From Halieaceae bacterium (GTDB lineage: Bacteria; Pseudomonadota; Gammaproteobacteria; Pseudomonadales; Halieaceae), in contig JABIZW010000161.1 of assembly GCA_018666295.1 (NCBI GenBank), positions 1 to 52,817 on the forward strand: a stretch of 52,817 nt of DNA, written 5' to 3'. This document shows, in pieces, positions 9,182-16,658 of the stretch (its first letter is position 1; each line of letters starts with the position of its first letter). Under the pieces are notes generated by a model. The model saw only the letters and a list, made by a program, of their open reading frames with translations, was not told the DNA's origin and searched no databases. The position numbers and the translations under genes are program-made.

Positions 9182-9964
9182 CTATCGAATCGATGCCGCG
9201 ATTTGCTTAAGCAGTTTGGGATTTGCGGTCATAATGTCACCGCCATCAAGAACATCGTCACTGCCTTTGAAGTTGGTCACCAATCCGCCTGACTCTCTGA
9301 TCAGAAGGGCGCCTGCAGCGATATCCCAGGGCTTGAGGCCTGCTTCCCAAAATCCATCCAGACGGCCTGCTGCGACATAGGCAAGATCCAGTGCTGCAGC
9401 CCCCATGCGGCGAATACCCATAGAGTTGCCCGCAATGTGCCCTAAGCCCTTGAGGTACCAGTCCATTTGGTCATCGCAATGGCCCAAAAACGGAGTGCCG
9501 GTGCCTATCAGGCACTCAGCGAGATTTGTGCGATCCGATACTCTGATCCGTCTGCCGTTGACTTGCGCGCCACGTCCGCGAGAGGCTGTAAACTCTTCTT
9601 GTCTGACCGGATCCAAGATGATTGCGTGCTCAAGCTTTCCATTTTTCACGCACGCCATGCTGACGCAATAATGCGGGACGCCGCGCATAAAATTACTGGT
9701 GCCGTCGAGTGGGTCGATAATCCAGACATATTCCGCGTTTTCCGGACCCGTTCGCCCACTTTCCTCGCAGATGAATGCATGGTCGGGGTAGGTTTTCTTG
9801 AGGTTGTAAAGAATCTCTTGCTCTGAGGCGAGATCAACCTCCGTAACAAAATCTGCCTTTCCCTTGGCCTCGAAGCGGAGCCGTGTTAGGTCATCTGACG
9901 CGCGAGCAATAAGGTTGCCTGCTTTGCGGGCTGCGCGAAGCGCGATATTAACCATAGGTTCCAT
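9182..9964 (-). CDS. suhB: Inositol-1-monophosphatase family protein SuhB
   Basis: Mg2+-dependent phosphatase; in E. coli SuhB also joins NusA/B/E/G complexes on rRNA operons. It is 260 residues long with the family's metal sites: EES at 67-69, WIIDPLDGTSNF (D84, D87) and WDIAAGALLIRESGG near the C-terminus. Its place between secF and trmJ, on the opposite strand and divergent from trmJ, matches Pseudomonas-type genomes. Whether the main role is inositol phosphate hydrolysis or rRNA antitermination cannot be read from the sequence. Confidence 0.95.
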   Translation of the reverse strand: MEPMVNIALRAARKAGNLIARASDDLTRLRFEAKGKADFVTEVDLASEQEILYNLKKTYPDHAFICEESGRTGPENAEYVWIIDPLDGTSNFMRGVPHYCVSMACVKNGKLEHAIILDPVRQEEFTASRGRGAQVNGRRIRVSDRTNLAECLIGTGTPFLGHCDDQMDWYLKGLGHIAGNSMGIRRMGAAALDLAYVAAGRLDGFWEAGLKPWDIAAGALLIRESGGLVTNFKGSDDVLDGGDIMTANPKLLKQIAASIR

Positions 9965-9995
9965 GAAACTATCCGGGTATTCGAGAAGACGCGCG

Positions 9996-10004
9996 ATGAT
10001 AGCA
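9996..10004 (-). promoter_or_regulatory. Candidate extended -10 promoter for suhB
   Basis: Read leftward, TGC precedes TATCAT (10001 down to 9996), an extended -10 with a 5/6 hexamer. It lies about 30 bp before the suhB start codon. No convincing -35 was found. Consensus matching only. Confidence 0.35.
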
Positions 10005-10029
10005 AGAAGCGCGCGTCGGCGTTAGGGTT

Positions 10030-10038
10030 TGCTACACT
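10030..10038 (+). promoter_or_regulatory. Candidate extended -10 promoter for trmJ
   Basis: TG at 10030-10031, one base, then TACACT at 10033-10038 form an extended -10 element 27 bp before the trmJ ATG. No good -35 is present. It is divergent from the suhB promoter candidate about 30 bp away. Confidence 0.35.
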
Positions 10039-10064
10039 CGCGGCCCAGCAAATTAGGTTCATTT

Positions 10065-10808
10065 ATGAATTCGAACAACATACAAGTTGTACTGGTTAAT
10101 CCTTCGCATCCTGGGAATATCGGCGCAGTCGCACGCGCTATGAAAAATATGGGTTTACGTAAGTTGGTACTTGTGGATCCCCACAAATTCCCAGATCCGG
10201 AGGCCCAGTGGCGTTCCGCGAGTGCTGTCGACATTATTGATAGTGCGAGAGTCGTGAGTTCCCTTGACGAGGCGATCAAGGACAGTCAGTTCGTCGTGGG
10301 TACGAGCGCACGCGATCGACGGATACCCTGGCCTGTACAAGACGCTCGTCTGACGGCGCGACGAATCGTTGACCACTCCGTCAGTGAAAACGTATCGATA
10401 CTGTTTGGTCGGGAGGACAGTGGGCTCAATAATGAGGAGCTCAAGCGTTGTAATTTGCACTGTCACATACCAACGCACCCCGACTATGAGTCACTCAATT
10501 TGTCGATGGCTGTGCAGATCGTATGCTATGAGATTCGAATGACGGAACTCGAGGGCACGCTGCCGCGCGAGGAGGATTCCGACTGGGAAAACCCTTTCGC
10601 TACGGCCCAAGACATGGAGTACTTCTTTGAGCACCTCGAAGCGACGCTTGTTGACCTTGATTTTTTAAATCCCGCAGCGCCCAAGCGACTGATGACCAGG
10701 CTTCGGCGTTTGTTTACTCGGGTACGTTTGGACGAAATGGAGGTGCAAATCCTCAGAGGTGTGTTGAAAGAGACCCGCCGAGTTGTTGGAGAAAATCGCA
10801 ATAAATAA
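10065..10808 (+). CDS. trmJ: tRNA (cytidine/uridine-2'-O-)-methyltransferase TrmJ
   Basis: SPOUT-class enzyme that 2'-O-methylates residue 32 of several tRNAs using S-adenosylmethionine. The ATG at 10065 gives 247 residues (E. coli 246), beginning MNSNNIQVVLVNPSHPGNIG. An upstream TTG at 10029 would overlap the promoter candidate and was not used. Recognisable blocks are VVGTSARDRRIPWP, VSILFGREDSGLNNEEL and YESLNLSMAVQIVCYEIR, the last forming the trefoil-knot cofactor site. The C-terminal ~80 residues are the helical extension of the family. It stands directly before iscR, as in many gammaproteobacteria; cysE, which often lies between them in Pseudomonas, is absent here. Confidence 0.96.
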   Translation: MNSNNIQVVLVNPSHPGNIGAVARAMKNMGLRKLVLVDPHKFPDPEAQWRSASAVDIIDSARVVSSLDEAIKDSQFVVGTSARDRRIPWPVQDARLTARRIVDHSVSENVSILFGREDSGLNNEELKRCNLHCHIPTHPDYESLNLSMAVQIVCYEIRMTELEGTLPREEDSDWENPFATAQDMEYFFEHLEATLVDLDFLNPAAPKRLMTRLRRLFTRVRLDEMEVQILRGVLKETRRVVGENRNK

Positions 10809-10832
10809 CGCCCTTATGTGGCGCATTGTGTA

Positions 10833-10857
10833 ATTCTTGACTAAACTAGTCAGGTAT
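10833..10857 (+). promoter_or_regulatory. Type-1 IscR operator upstream of iscR
   Basis: A dyad TTGACT-AAAC-TAGTCA (10837-10852), flanked by ATTC on the left and GGTAT on the right, fits the E. coli type-1 IscR consensus (ATASYYGACTRWWWYAGTCRRSTAT) at all but two positions. It sits 25 bp before the iscR ATG and right after trmJ. [2Fe-2S]-IscR bound here would repress the operon when cluster supply is sufficient. The exact -10 is not resolved; TTGACT itself could serve as a -35, but no good -10 follows at 16-18 bp. Confidence 0.85.
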
Positions 10858-10881
10858 TCAAAGCGTGCCATTAAATTTGCA

Positions 10882-11349
10882 ATGAAATTGACGACTCGAG
10901 GCCGCTACGCGGTGACTGCAATGCTCGATCTTGCCATCCACGGTGGGGAGCAGCCCATTACGCTTGCTGACATCTCGGCGCGTCAAGAGATTTCGCTGTC
11001 GTATCTGGAGCAGTTGTTTTCAAAGCTAAGACGGGAAGCGCTCGTGCGCAGTGTGCGAGGTCCAGGCGGTGGCTATCAGTTGGCTCGGTCGAGCGATCTG
11101 ATTTATGTGGCGCAGATCATCGATGCCGTTGACGAGTCTATCGATGCAACGAACTGTCAGGGGCGTGGCGATTGCAACCACGGTGAGGTGTGCCTTACAC
11201 ATCACCTTTGGCAGGACTTATCGGACCAGATACATGGTTTCTTGAGTGGCATCAGTTTAGATCAATTGGTTAACCGTGACGGTTACCCGCAAGCAGGTTA
11301 CATGGCTGGGCTTGTCGAAGCGCAACCATTGACCGTTAGAGAATTATAG
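10882..11349 (+). CDS. iscR: Fe-S cluster assembly transcriptional regulator IscR
   Basis: Rrf2-family winged-helix regulator that senses cellular Fe-S status through a [2Fe-2S] cluster. The ATG at 10882 gives 155 residues starting MKLTTRGRYAVTAMLDLA. With this start the cluster ligands fall exactly at the E. coli positions C92, C98 and C104, with H107 (CQGRGDCNHGEVCLTHH). The helix-turn-helix region contains ISLSYLEQLFSKLRR and VRGPGGGYQLAR. A TTG upstream at 10837 lies inside the operator and was rejected. First gene of the isc operon and expected to be autorepressed through the operator at 10833-10857. Confidence 0.97.
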   Translation: MKLTTRGRYAVTAMLDLAIHGGEQPITLADISARQEISLSYLEQLFSKLRREALVRSVRGPGGGYQLARSSDLIYVAQIIDAVDESIDATNCQGRGDCNHGEVCLTHHLWQDLSDQIHGFLSGISLDQLVNRDGYPQAGYMAGLVEAQPLTVREL

Positions 11350-11373
11350 GCCGAGAGGCTAAAGGACTGATTT

Positions 11374-12606
11374 ATGGGAAAGGCTGAAGTGTTGAATGTG
11401 CCGGTCTATTTAGATTACTTGTCGACTACACCGGTGGATCCGCGTGTCGCAGAAGCAATGATCCAGTGTCTTTCGATGGACGGTGTGTTTGGAAATCCGG
11501 CGTCACGCTCGCACCAATACGGCTGGAAGGCTGAGGAAGCGACAGAGAATGCGCGTGGCCAAGTCGCCGAGCTACTCAACGCAGATCCGCGTGAAATTGT
11601 GTGGACGTCGGGCGCCACCGAATCTGACAACCTGGCGATCAAAGGCGTAGCGCACTTTTATCAGCGCAAAGGAAAGCACATCATCACCTCGAAGATCGAG
11701 CACAAAGCGGTGTTAGATACGTGCAGACAGCTCGAGCGAGAGGGGTATGAAGTCACTTACCTTGAACCCAATAGTGACGGATTAACTACGCCTGAGATGA
11801 TTTCTGGCGCCATTCGTGAAGACACAACCCTTGTCAGTGTAATGCACGCAAATAATGAGATTGGCGTCGTCAATGATATCGCCGGCATTGGTGAAGTGTG
11901 CCGTGCACGCGGGGTCATTTACCACGTGGATGCGGCGCAAAGCACCGGTAAACTCCCGTTAGATATGGACGCGATGAAGGTCGACTTGCTGTCGATCTCG
12001 GCCCACAAAATGTATGGGCCGAAAGGTATTGGCGCCCTGTATGTGCGTCGCAAGCCGCGGGTGCGACTAGAGGCGCAAATGCATGGGGGCGGGCACGAAC
12101 GTGGAATGCGGTCAGGGACACTGGCGACCCACCAGATTGTCGGTTTGGGTGAGGCGGCGCGGATTGCTAATGAAGAGATGCACGTCGAGGGCGAACGTCT
12201 GAAAGCGCTTCGTCAGCATTTCTGGTCTTCGATTAACGATATTCCCGAAGTCCACATCAACGGCTCAAGAGATCATCGCTTACCGGGTGCGCTCAATGTG
12301 AGTTTTGCATTTGTAGAGGGCGAGTCGCTCCTGATGTCATTGAAAGATCTCGCAATTTCGAGCGGCTCTGCGTGCACGTCTGCAAGCTTAGAGCCGTCTT
12401 ATGTGTTGCGTGCCTTAGGTCTTAACGACGAAATGGCGCACAGTTCTTTACGGTTCAGTTTTGGGCGTTTTACGACGCAGGGCGACGTGGATCAAGCGGC
12501 GCAAAGTGTTCGTCACGCGGTCGAAAAATTGCGCGAGTTGTCGCCGTTGTGGGATATGTACCAAGACGGTATTGATCTTGACACCATTGAATGGTCGGCG
12601 CATTAA
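11374..12606 (+). CDS. iscS: Cysteine desulfurase IscS
   Basis: PLP enzyme that takes sulfur from cysteine as an enzyme persulfide and hands it to IscU and to tRNA thiolation systems. It is 410 residues (E. coli 404). The PLP lysine is in SISAHKMYGPKG (K212) and the mobile-loop catalytic cysteine in SGSACTSASLEPSYVLRALG (C334), the IscS-type loop rather than SufS. TSGATESDNLAIKG and HVDAAQSTGK are further cofactor motifs. It lies 24 bp after iscR and 29 bp before iscU. Confidence 0.98.
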   Translation: MGKAEVLNVPVYLDYLSTTPVDPRVAEAMIQCLSMDGVFGNPASRSHQYGWKAEEATENARGQVAELLNADPREIVWTSGATESDNLAIKGVAHFYQRKGKHIITSKIEHKAVLDTCRQLEREGYEVTYLEPNSDGLTTPEMISGAIREDTTLVSVMHANNEIGVVNDIAGIGEVCRARGVIYHVDAAQSTGKLPLDMDAMKVDLLSISAHKMYGPKGIGALYVRRKPRVRLEAQMHGGGHERGMRSGTLATHQIVGLGEAARIANEEMHVEGERLKALRQHFWSSINDIPEVHINGSRDHRLPGALNVSFAFVEGESLLMSLKDLAISSGSACTSASLEPSYVLRALGLNDEMAHSSLRFSFGRFTTQGDVDQAAQSVRHAVEKLRELSPLWDMYQDGIDLDTIEWSAH

Positions 12607-12608
12607 CA

Positions 12609-12621
12609 GGCGCTAAGCGCC
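12609..12621 (+). other. Short GC hairpin between iscS and iscU
   Basis: GGCGC-TAA-GCGCC forms a perfect 5-bp stem with a 3-nt loop immediately after the iscS stop and 5 bp before the iscU ribosome-binding site (AAAGGAG). There is no T-run, so it is not a terminator. It may set RNA stability or the iscS:iscU ratio; that is inference. Confidence 0.45.
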
Positions 12622-12635
12622 GAAAGGAGTAGGTT

Positions 12636-13019
12636 ATGGCTTACAGTGAAAAAGTAATTGATCATTATGAAAATCCCCGAAATGTTGGGAAACTCGATGC
12701 CGATAGCGACAACGTTGGTACGGGTATGGTCGGGGCGCCTGCTTGTGGTGACGTGATGCGTCTGCAGATACAGGTGAATGATGAGGGTGTTATCGAAGAC
12801 GCTAAATTCAAGACCTATGGTTGTGGCTCAGCAATTGCGTCCAGCTCACTGCTCACCGAGTGGGTCAAAGGCAAGAAGTTAGATGAAGCTGCGGCGATTA
12901 AAAACACTGAAATTGCTCAGGAGCTGGCGTTGCCACCTGTGAAAATCCACTGTTCAGTGCTCGCTGAGGATGCCATTAAAGCTGCCGTTAAGAACTTTCG
13001 TGAGAAGCGGGGCGAGTAA
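12636..13019 (+). CDS. iscU: Fe-S cluster scaffold IscU
   Basis: Scaffold on which [2Fe-2S] clusters are built from IscS sulfur and then released by HscA/HscB. It is 127 residues (E. coli 128) with all expected ligands in register: C37, D39, C63, H105 and C106. The chaperone recognition motif LPPVK is at 99-103, just before H105-C106, as required for HscA binding. A strong AAAGGAG precedes the ATG. The stop and the iscA start overlap by one base (TAATG). Confidence 0.98.
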   Translation: MAYSEKVIDHYENPRNVGKLDADSDNVGTGMVGAPACGDVMRLQIQVNDEGVIEDAKFKTYGCGSAIASSSLLTEWVKGKKLDEAAAIKNTEIAQELALPPVKIHCSVLAEDAIKAAVKNFREKRGE

Positions 13020-13342
13020 TGACCATTAGCGTAACAACCGCTGCCGCCGAACACGTGAGCAAACAGCTGACGGCACGAGGCTCTGGAGAGGGGATTCGCA
13101 TTGGTGTTAAAACGTCAGGGTGTTCGGGGCTAGCCTACGTGCTTGAGTTCGTAGACCAACGCGATCCTGCGGACACCATCTTTGAAACGGATGGCGTGTG
13201 CGTTTTTGTGGATCCGAAGAGCTTAGTGTATCTGGACGGCACCATCGTGGACTTTACTCGCGAGGGTCTGAACGAGGGGCTTGAGTTTAAAAATCCGAAC
13301 GTCGCGGGTGAGTGCGGCTGTGGTGAGAGCTTTACAGTCTAA
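13019..13342 (+). CDS. iscA: A-type iron-sulfur carrier IscA
   Basis: Carries or assembles Fe-S clusters for delivery to target enzymes, in the cytoplasm. It is 107 residues, the same as E. coli IscA, with the three cluster cysteines at C35 (SGCSGLAY), C99 and C101 (GECGCGESF), the same numbering as E. coli. The start overlaps the iscU stop, so translation is probably coupled. A 33-bp gap with GTGAGG before the hscB start follows. Confidence 0.97.
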   Translation: MTISVTTAAAEHVSKQLTARGSGEGIRIGVKTSGCSGLAYVLEFVDQRDPADTIFETDGVCVFVDPKSLVYLDGTIVDFTREGLNEGLEFKNPNVAGECGCGESFTV

Positions 13343-13375
13343 GTTCTGGACGTTAGCGCCCATTAGTGAGGTTTC

Positions 13376-13888
13376 GTGGCCAATTACTTTCAGTCTTTCG
13401 ACCTGCATCCTCAGTTCGATATCGAGTTAGGTGCACTTGAACAGCGTTATGAGCAACTCATGCGGTTGTGTCATCCGGATCGCTTTGCTGGCTCACCTGC
13501 TTTCGAACAACAGGTCGCCGCGAAGCGAAGTGCGGATATCAATGAGGCCTTTGATGTTCTTAAACACGCCGTTAAGCGTGCGGGCCACTTACTGGAGCTT
13601 AAAGGCGTTGACTTGGACAAACTTGAGCGGCAACCCGCATCTCCGGACTTCCTTTTTGATCAAATGATGTTGCGTGAGCAGTTACAGGCATTCGATAGCC
13701 TCTCCCAGGCGCGTGCTGACGCGCTTGTCGAACAAGTCTGCTCGGCGTACTCGTGCACTGAGGCGAAGTTTGTTGAGCACTTTGAGTCCGGTGATATAAC
13801 CGCTGCTTCGGCCTCCTGGGTGGAGTTCCACTTTCAGCAAAAATTAAAAGATGAGCTGGTCAGAGCACAAAGCCAGGCGGGCCGTTAG
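13376..13888 (+). CDS. hscB: Co-chaperone HscB (J-protein)
   Basis: J-type co-chaperone that brings IscU to HscA and stimulates its ATPase. It is 170 residues (E. coli 171). The start is GTG at 13376 behind GTGAGG. The N-terminal J domain has the HPD tripeptide at 33-35 (LCHPDRF) and the C-terminal helical bundle is the IscU-binding region. hscA starts 2 bp after the stop. Confidence 0.96.
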   Translation: MANYFQSFDLHPQFDIELGALEQRYEQLMRLCHPDRFAGSPAFEQQVAAKRSADINEAFDVLKHAVKRAGHLLELKGVDLDKLERQPASPDFLFDQMMLREQLQAFDSLSQARADALVEQVCSAYSCTEAKFVEHFESGDITAASASWVEFHFQQKLKDELVRAQSQAGR

Positions 13889-13890
13889 AT

Positions 13891-15747
13891 ATGCTACTCC
13901 AAATTTCAGAGCCCGATAGTCCAGTAACGAATCAGCGTGTGAGAAAACGTGGTCTCGGTATTGATCTCGGGACGACAAATAGTTTGGTTGCGACCAAGTC
14001 AGAGCAAAACACCTCGGTACTTAAGGGTCCCGACGGCACCGCGTTGCTGCCCTCCGTCGTTCACTTTGGTGACAAGGTCACGGTTGGCAATTCAGCACTT
14101 GCGTTGGCCGAGAGTGATCCGGGTAATACGGTCGTGTCGGCAAAGCGACTGATGGGCAGAGCACGCGAGGATTTGAGCCACATTCAGTTACTTGGCTTGG
14201 AGGATTCGGACAGGCTTGCCTTTGACACCGCCAGCGGACCTAAAACGCCGGTGGAAGTGTCTAGCGAAATTTTACGGGCGCTCTCTGAACGTGCTGCGGC
14301 TGTTTTGGGTGAGCCTAACGAGGGTGTCGTGATAACAGTGCCGGCGTACTTCGATGATCGACAGCGACAAGCGACGCGTCAAGCTGCCGAAGTTGCCGGG
14401 GTGAATGTTTTGCGCTTGCTAAACGAGCCGACAGCTGCCGCGGTGGCTTACGGTCTTGACGAGACTATTGCTGAGTCAAGCGTAGTGGCTGTCTACGATT
14501 TGGGTGGTGGCACCTTTGACATTTCAATTTTGCGCATGGAGCAAGGTTTGCTCCGGGTTCTGGCCACTGGAGGCGACAGTGCGCTCGGTGGCGATGACTT
14601 CGACGCTGTGATTGTTGATTGGCTTCAGACCCAATGGTCTCTGTCCGAGCCTACGCATTCTCAAATGCGACAGCTTCTGATGACTGCTCGAAGGGCCAAA
14701 GAAGCGTTGACGGACTGTGACGCGGTTACTGTTGATGCGCCCAATTCAGTGGCACCCCAGCCCAGTTGCGAACTCAGTCGCGAGCGGCTTCAGGCGTTAT
14801 CGCAGACACTTGTCCAGCGCACGTTAGACGCGTGTTCCAATGCAATGGAAGACGCGGGTGTCGAGCAGATCTCGGAGGTCGTTTTGGTGGGAGGATCGAC
14901 GCGAATGCCACTTGTTCGAGAATCTGTCGCTGACTTTTTTCACAGTGATCCCCTATGTTCTATTAATCCTGACGAAGTGGTTGCACTGGGCGCCGCGATT
15001 CAGGCGGATGTATTAGTGGGTAACGGTGATGGCCAGGAAGCGCTGTTACTCGATGTGATTCCGCTCTCTCTGGGCCTTGAGACCTATGGAGGGCTCATAG
15101 AAAAGATCGTGCCACGAAATTCGGTACTGCCGGTGGCCAAAGCGCAGGAGTTTACAACAGCAAAAGATGGCCAGACAGGATTAGTGGTACACGTTCTTCA
15201 AGGAGAGCGTGAGCGGGTGGAGGACTGTCGTTCGCTGGCGCGTTTCGAGTTGAGCGGTATTCCGCCAATGGTGGCAGGCGCCGCTCGAATCTTGGTGACA
15301 TTTCGTGTGGACGCCGACGGACTGCTTGAAGTCTCAGCCAGAGAGGAAATAACGGGGACCGAAACCCATCTTGTGGTTAAGCCATCGTTTGGACTCTCTG
15401 ATGATGAAGTCGCTGCGATGCTTCGATCGAGTCAACAATACGCAGCCGAGGATATGCAAGCGCGTCAGTTGCGCGAAGCGCGGGTGGAGGCGGAGTCTTT
15501 ATTGCACGGCCTCGCCGGTGCACTGGAGGCCGATGGAGATTTATTAAGTGTTCATGAGCGGCTAGACCTTGATGGTGAAGTCGAGCGATTACTGCAGGTG
15601 TTGGACGCGGATGACGTGGATGTCATTCGCCTGCGTGCAGACGAATTGGGTCAGGCGTCGCTTGCGTTTGCTGAGCGACGGATGGATAAAAGTATAAAAG
15701 CAGCTCTTGGCGGTGTCGCCGTGTCAGAGCTTGAGTCTTTGGATTAA
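13891..15747 (+). CDS. hscA: Fe-S assembly Hsp70 chaperone HscA
   Basis: Specialised Hsp70 that binds the LPPVK motif of IscU and drives cluster transfer with ATP. It is 618 residues (E. coli 616). The nucleotide-binding domain shows GIDLGTTNSLVA near 22-34 and VYDLGGGTFDISIL near 201-214, then VVLVGGSTRMPLVR. The substrate domain begins after DVIPLSLGLETYGG. The C-terminal tail is short and lacks the EEVD or long disordered end of DnaK. It lies 2 bp after hscB and 10 bp before fdx. Confidence 0.97.
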   Translation: MLLQISEPDSPVTNQRVRKRGLGIDLGTTNSLVATKSEQNTSVLKGPDGTALLPSVVHFGDKVTVGNSALALAESDPGNTVVSAKRLMGRAREDLSHIQLLGLEDSDRLAFDTASGPKTPVEVSSEILRALSERAAAVLGEPNEGVVITVPAYFDDRQRQATRQAAEVAGVNVLRLLNEPTAAAVAYGLDETIAESSVVAVYDLGGGTFDISILRMEQGLLRVLATGGDSALGGDDFDAVIVDWLQTQWSLSEPTHSQMRQLLMTARRAKEALTDCDAVTVDAPNSVAPQPSCELSRERLQALSQTLVQRTLDACSNAMEDAGVEQISEVVLVGGSTRMPLVRESVADFFHSDPLCSINPDEVVALGAAIQADVLVGNGDGQEALLLDVIPLSLGLETYGGLIEKIVPRNSVLPVAKAQEFTTAKDGQTGLVVHVLQGERERVEDCRSLARFELSGIPPMVAGAARILVTFRVDADGLLEVSAREEITGTETHLVVKPSFGLSDDEVAAMLRSSQQYAAEDMQARQLREARVEAESLLHGLAGALEADGDLLSVHERLDLDGEVERLLQVLDADDVDVIRLRADELGQASLAFAERRMDKSIKAALGGVAVSELESLD

Positions 15748-15757
15748 GGGGCGGGAA

Positions 15758-16096
15758 ATGCCACAGATTATCGTACTACCACACCATGAGATATGTCCTG
15801 CTGGCGCGGCGGTGGAAGCCGAGAGTGGGCAGACCGTTTGTGAGGTATTGCTGAAAAACCATATCGATATCGAGCACGCCTGCGAAATGTCGTGCGCTTG
15901 CACCACCTGTCACGTGGTTGTCAGAGAGGGGTTTGACTCGCTGAGTGACGCCGACGAGCTGGAAGAGGATTATTTGGATAAGGCTTGGGGACTCGAGCCC
16001 GAGTCTCGTCTGTCCTGCCAGGCCGTCGTGGGTGCTCAGCCGCTTGTGGTTGAAATTCCGAGATATACGATCAATCACGCCTCGGAGAAGCATTAA
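15758..16096 (+). CDS. fdx: ISC-type [2Fe-2S] ferredoxin
   Basis: Small electron carrier that supplies electrons for cluster assembly. The ATG at 15758, after AAGGGGCGGGA, gives 112 residues (E. coli 111). Cluster ligands follow the adrenodoxin-type pattern C42-x5-C48-x2-C51 and C87, with the extra Cys at 46 also seen in bacterial isc ferredoxins. The longer frame starting inside hscA was rejected. This is the last recognisable isc gene; the 120-bp gap to ndk has no reading frame for IscX, which follows fdx in E. coli and Pseudomonas. Confidence 0.96.
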   Translation: MPQIIVLPHHEICPAGAAVEAESGQTVCEVLLKNHIDIEHACEMSCACTTCHVVVREGFDSLSDADELEEDYLDKAWGLEPESRLSCQAVVGAQPLVVEIPRYTINHASEKH

Positions 16097-16115
16097 AAAG
16101 TACACTTTTGTTGTC

Positions 16116-16144
16116 ATGACAGCCTGAGGCAAAGGCCTTATACT
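16116..16144 (+). promoter_or_regulatory. Sigma70-type promoter for ndk
   Basis: ATGACA (16116-16121) and TATACT (16139-16144), each 5/6 to consensus, are spaced by exactly 17 bp. Transcription would start near 16151, 66 bp before ndk. An inverted repeat AAAAGT-AC-ACTTTT (16096-16109) lies just upstream and could be an operator. This suggests ndk and the genes after it form a separate transcription unit from isc. Confidence 0.6.
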
Positions 16145-16216
16145 CCGCGCGCGCGACGCACGTGGTCACTGCATGATCAGAGCGAGCGCTCATTTATTTA
16201 TTATCAGGAGACACCC

Positions 16217-16642
16217 ATGTCCGTTGAACAAACCCTCTCGATCATTAAGCCTGACGCGGTTGCAAAAAATGTTACAGGTCAGATTAACGCGCGCTTCGAA
16301 GCCGCGGGACTCCAGATCGTGGCACAAAAGATGTTGCGTTTGTCGGACGACGTTGCTGGCGGGTTCTACGCTGAGCATAAAGAGCGCCCTTTTTATGCGG
16401 ACCTCGTCGGCTTCATGACCTCAGGGCCTGTTGTGGTTCAAGTTTTGGAAGGTGAGGGTGCGATTCTCAAGAACCGTGAACTCATGGGTGCGACAAACCC
16501 AGCGGAGGCAGACGCCGGTACTATCCGAGCTGATTTTGCGAAATCGATTGACGCGAACGCAGTTCATGGTTCGGATGCTCCCGAGTCTGCAGCGAGAGAG
16601 ATTGCTTACTTTTTCGCCGCAAGCGATCTTTGCGGTCGATAA
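16217..16642 (+). CDS. ndk: Nucleoside diphosphate kinase
   Basis: Balances nucleoside triphosphate pools by phosphate transfer through a phosphohistidine. It is 141 residues. The start has AGGAG at about 16206-16210. The active-site segment NAVHGSDAPESA places the catalytic His at 117, the standard position, and SIIKPDAVAKN near the N-terminus is the family signature. Its place between isc and rlmN is conserved in gammaproteobacteria. Confidence 0.98.
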   Translation: MSVEQTLSIIKPDAVAKNVTGQINARFEAAGLQIVAQKMLRLSDDVAGGFYAEHKERPFYADLVGFMTSGPVVVQVLEGEGAILKNRELMGATNPAEADAGTIRADFAKSIDANAVHGSDAPESAAREIAYFFAASDLCGR

Positions 16643-16658
16643 GGTTCCTTCGCTCACG

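Noticed and set aside
10837..10881. A TTG start that would extend IscR by 15 residues
   Set aside because: It lies inside the IscR operator, and the ATG at 10882 puts the cluster cysteines exactly at 92, 98 and 104 as in E. coli.
16097..16216. iscX between fdx and ndk
   Set aside because: Only 120 bp, filled by the ndk promoter; no frame of the required ~66 codons.
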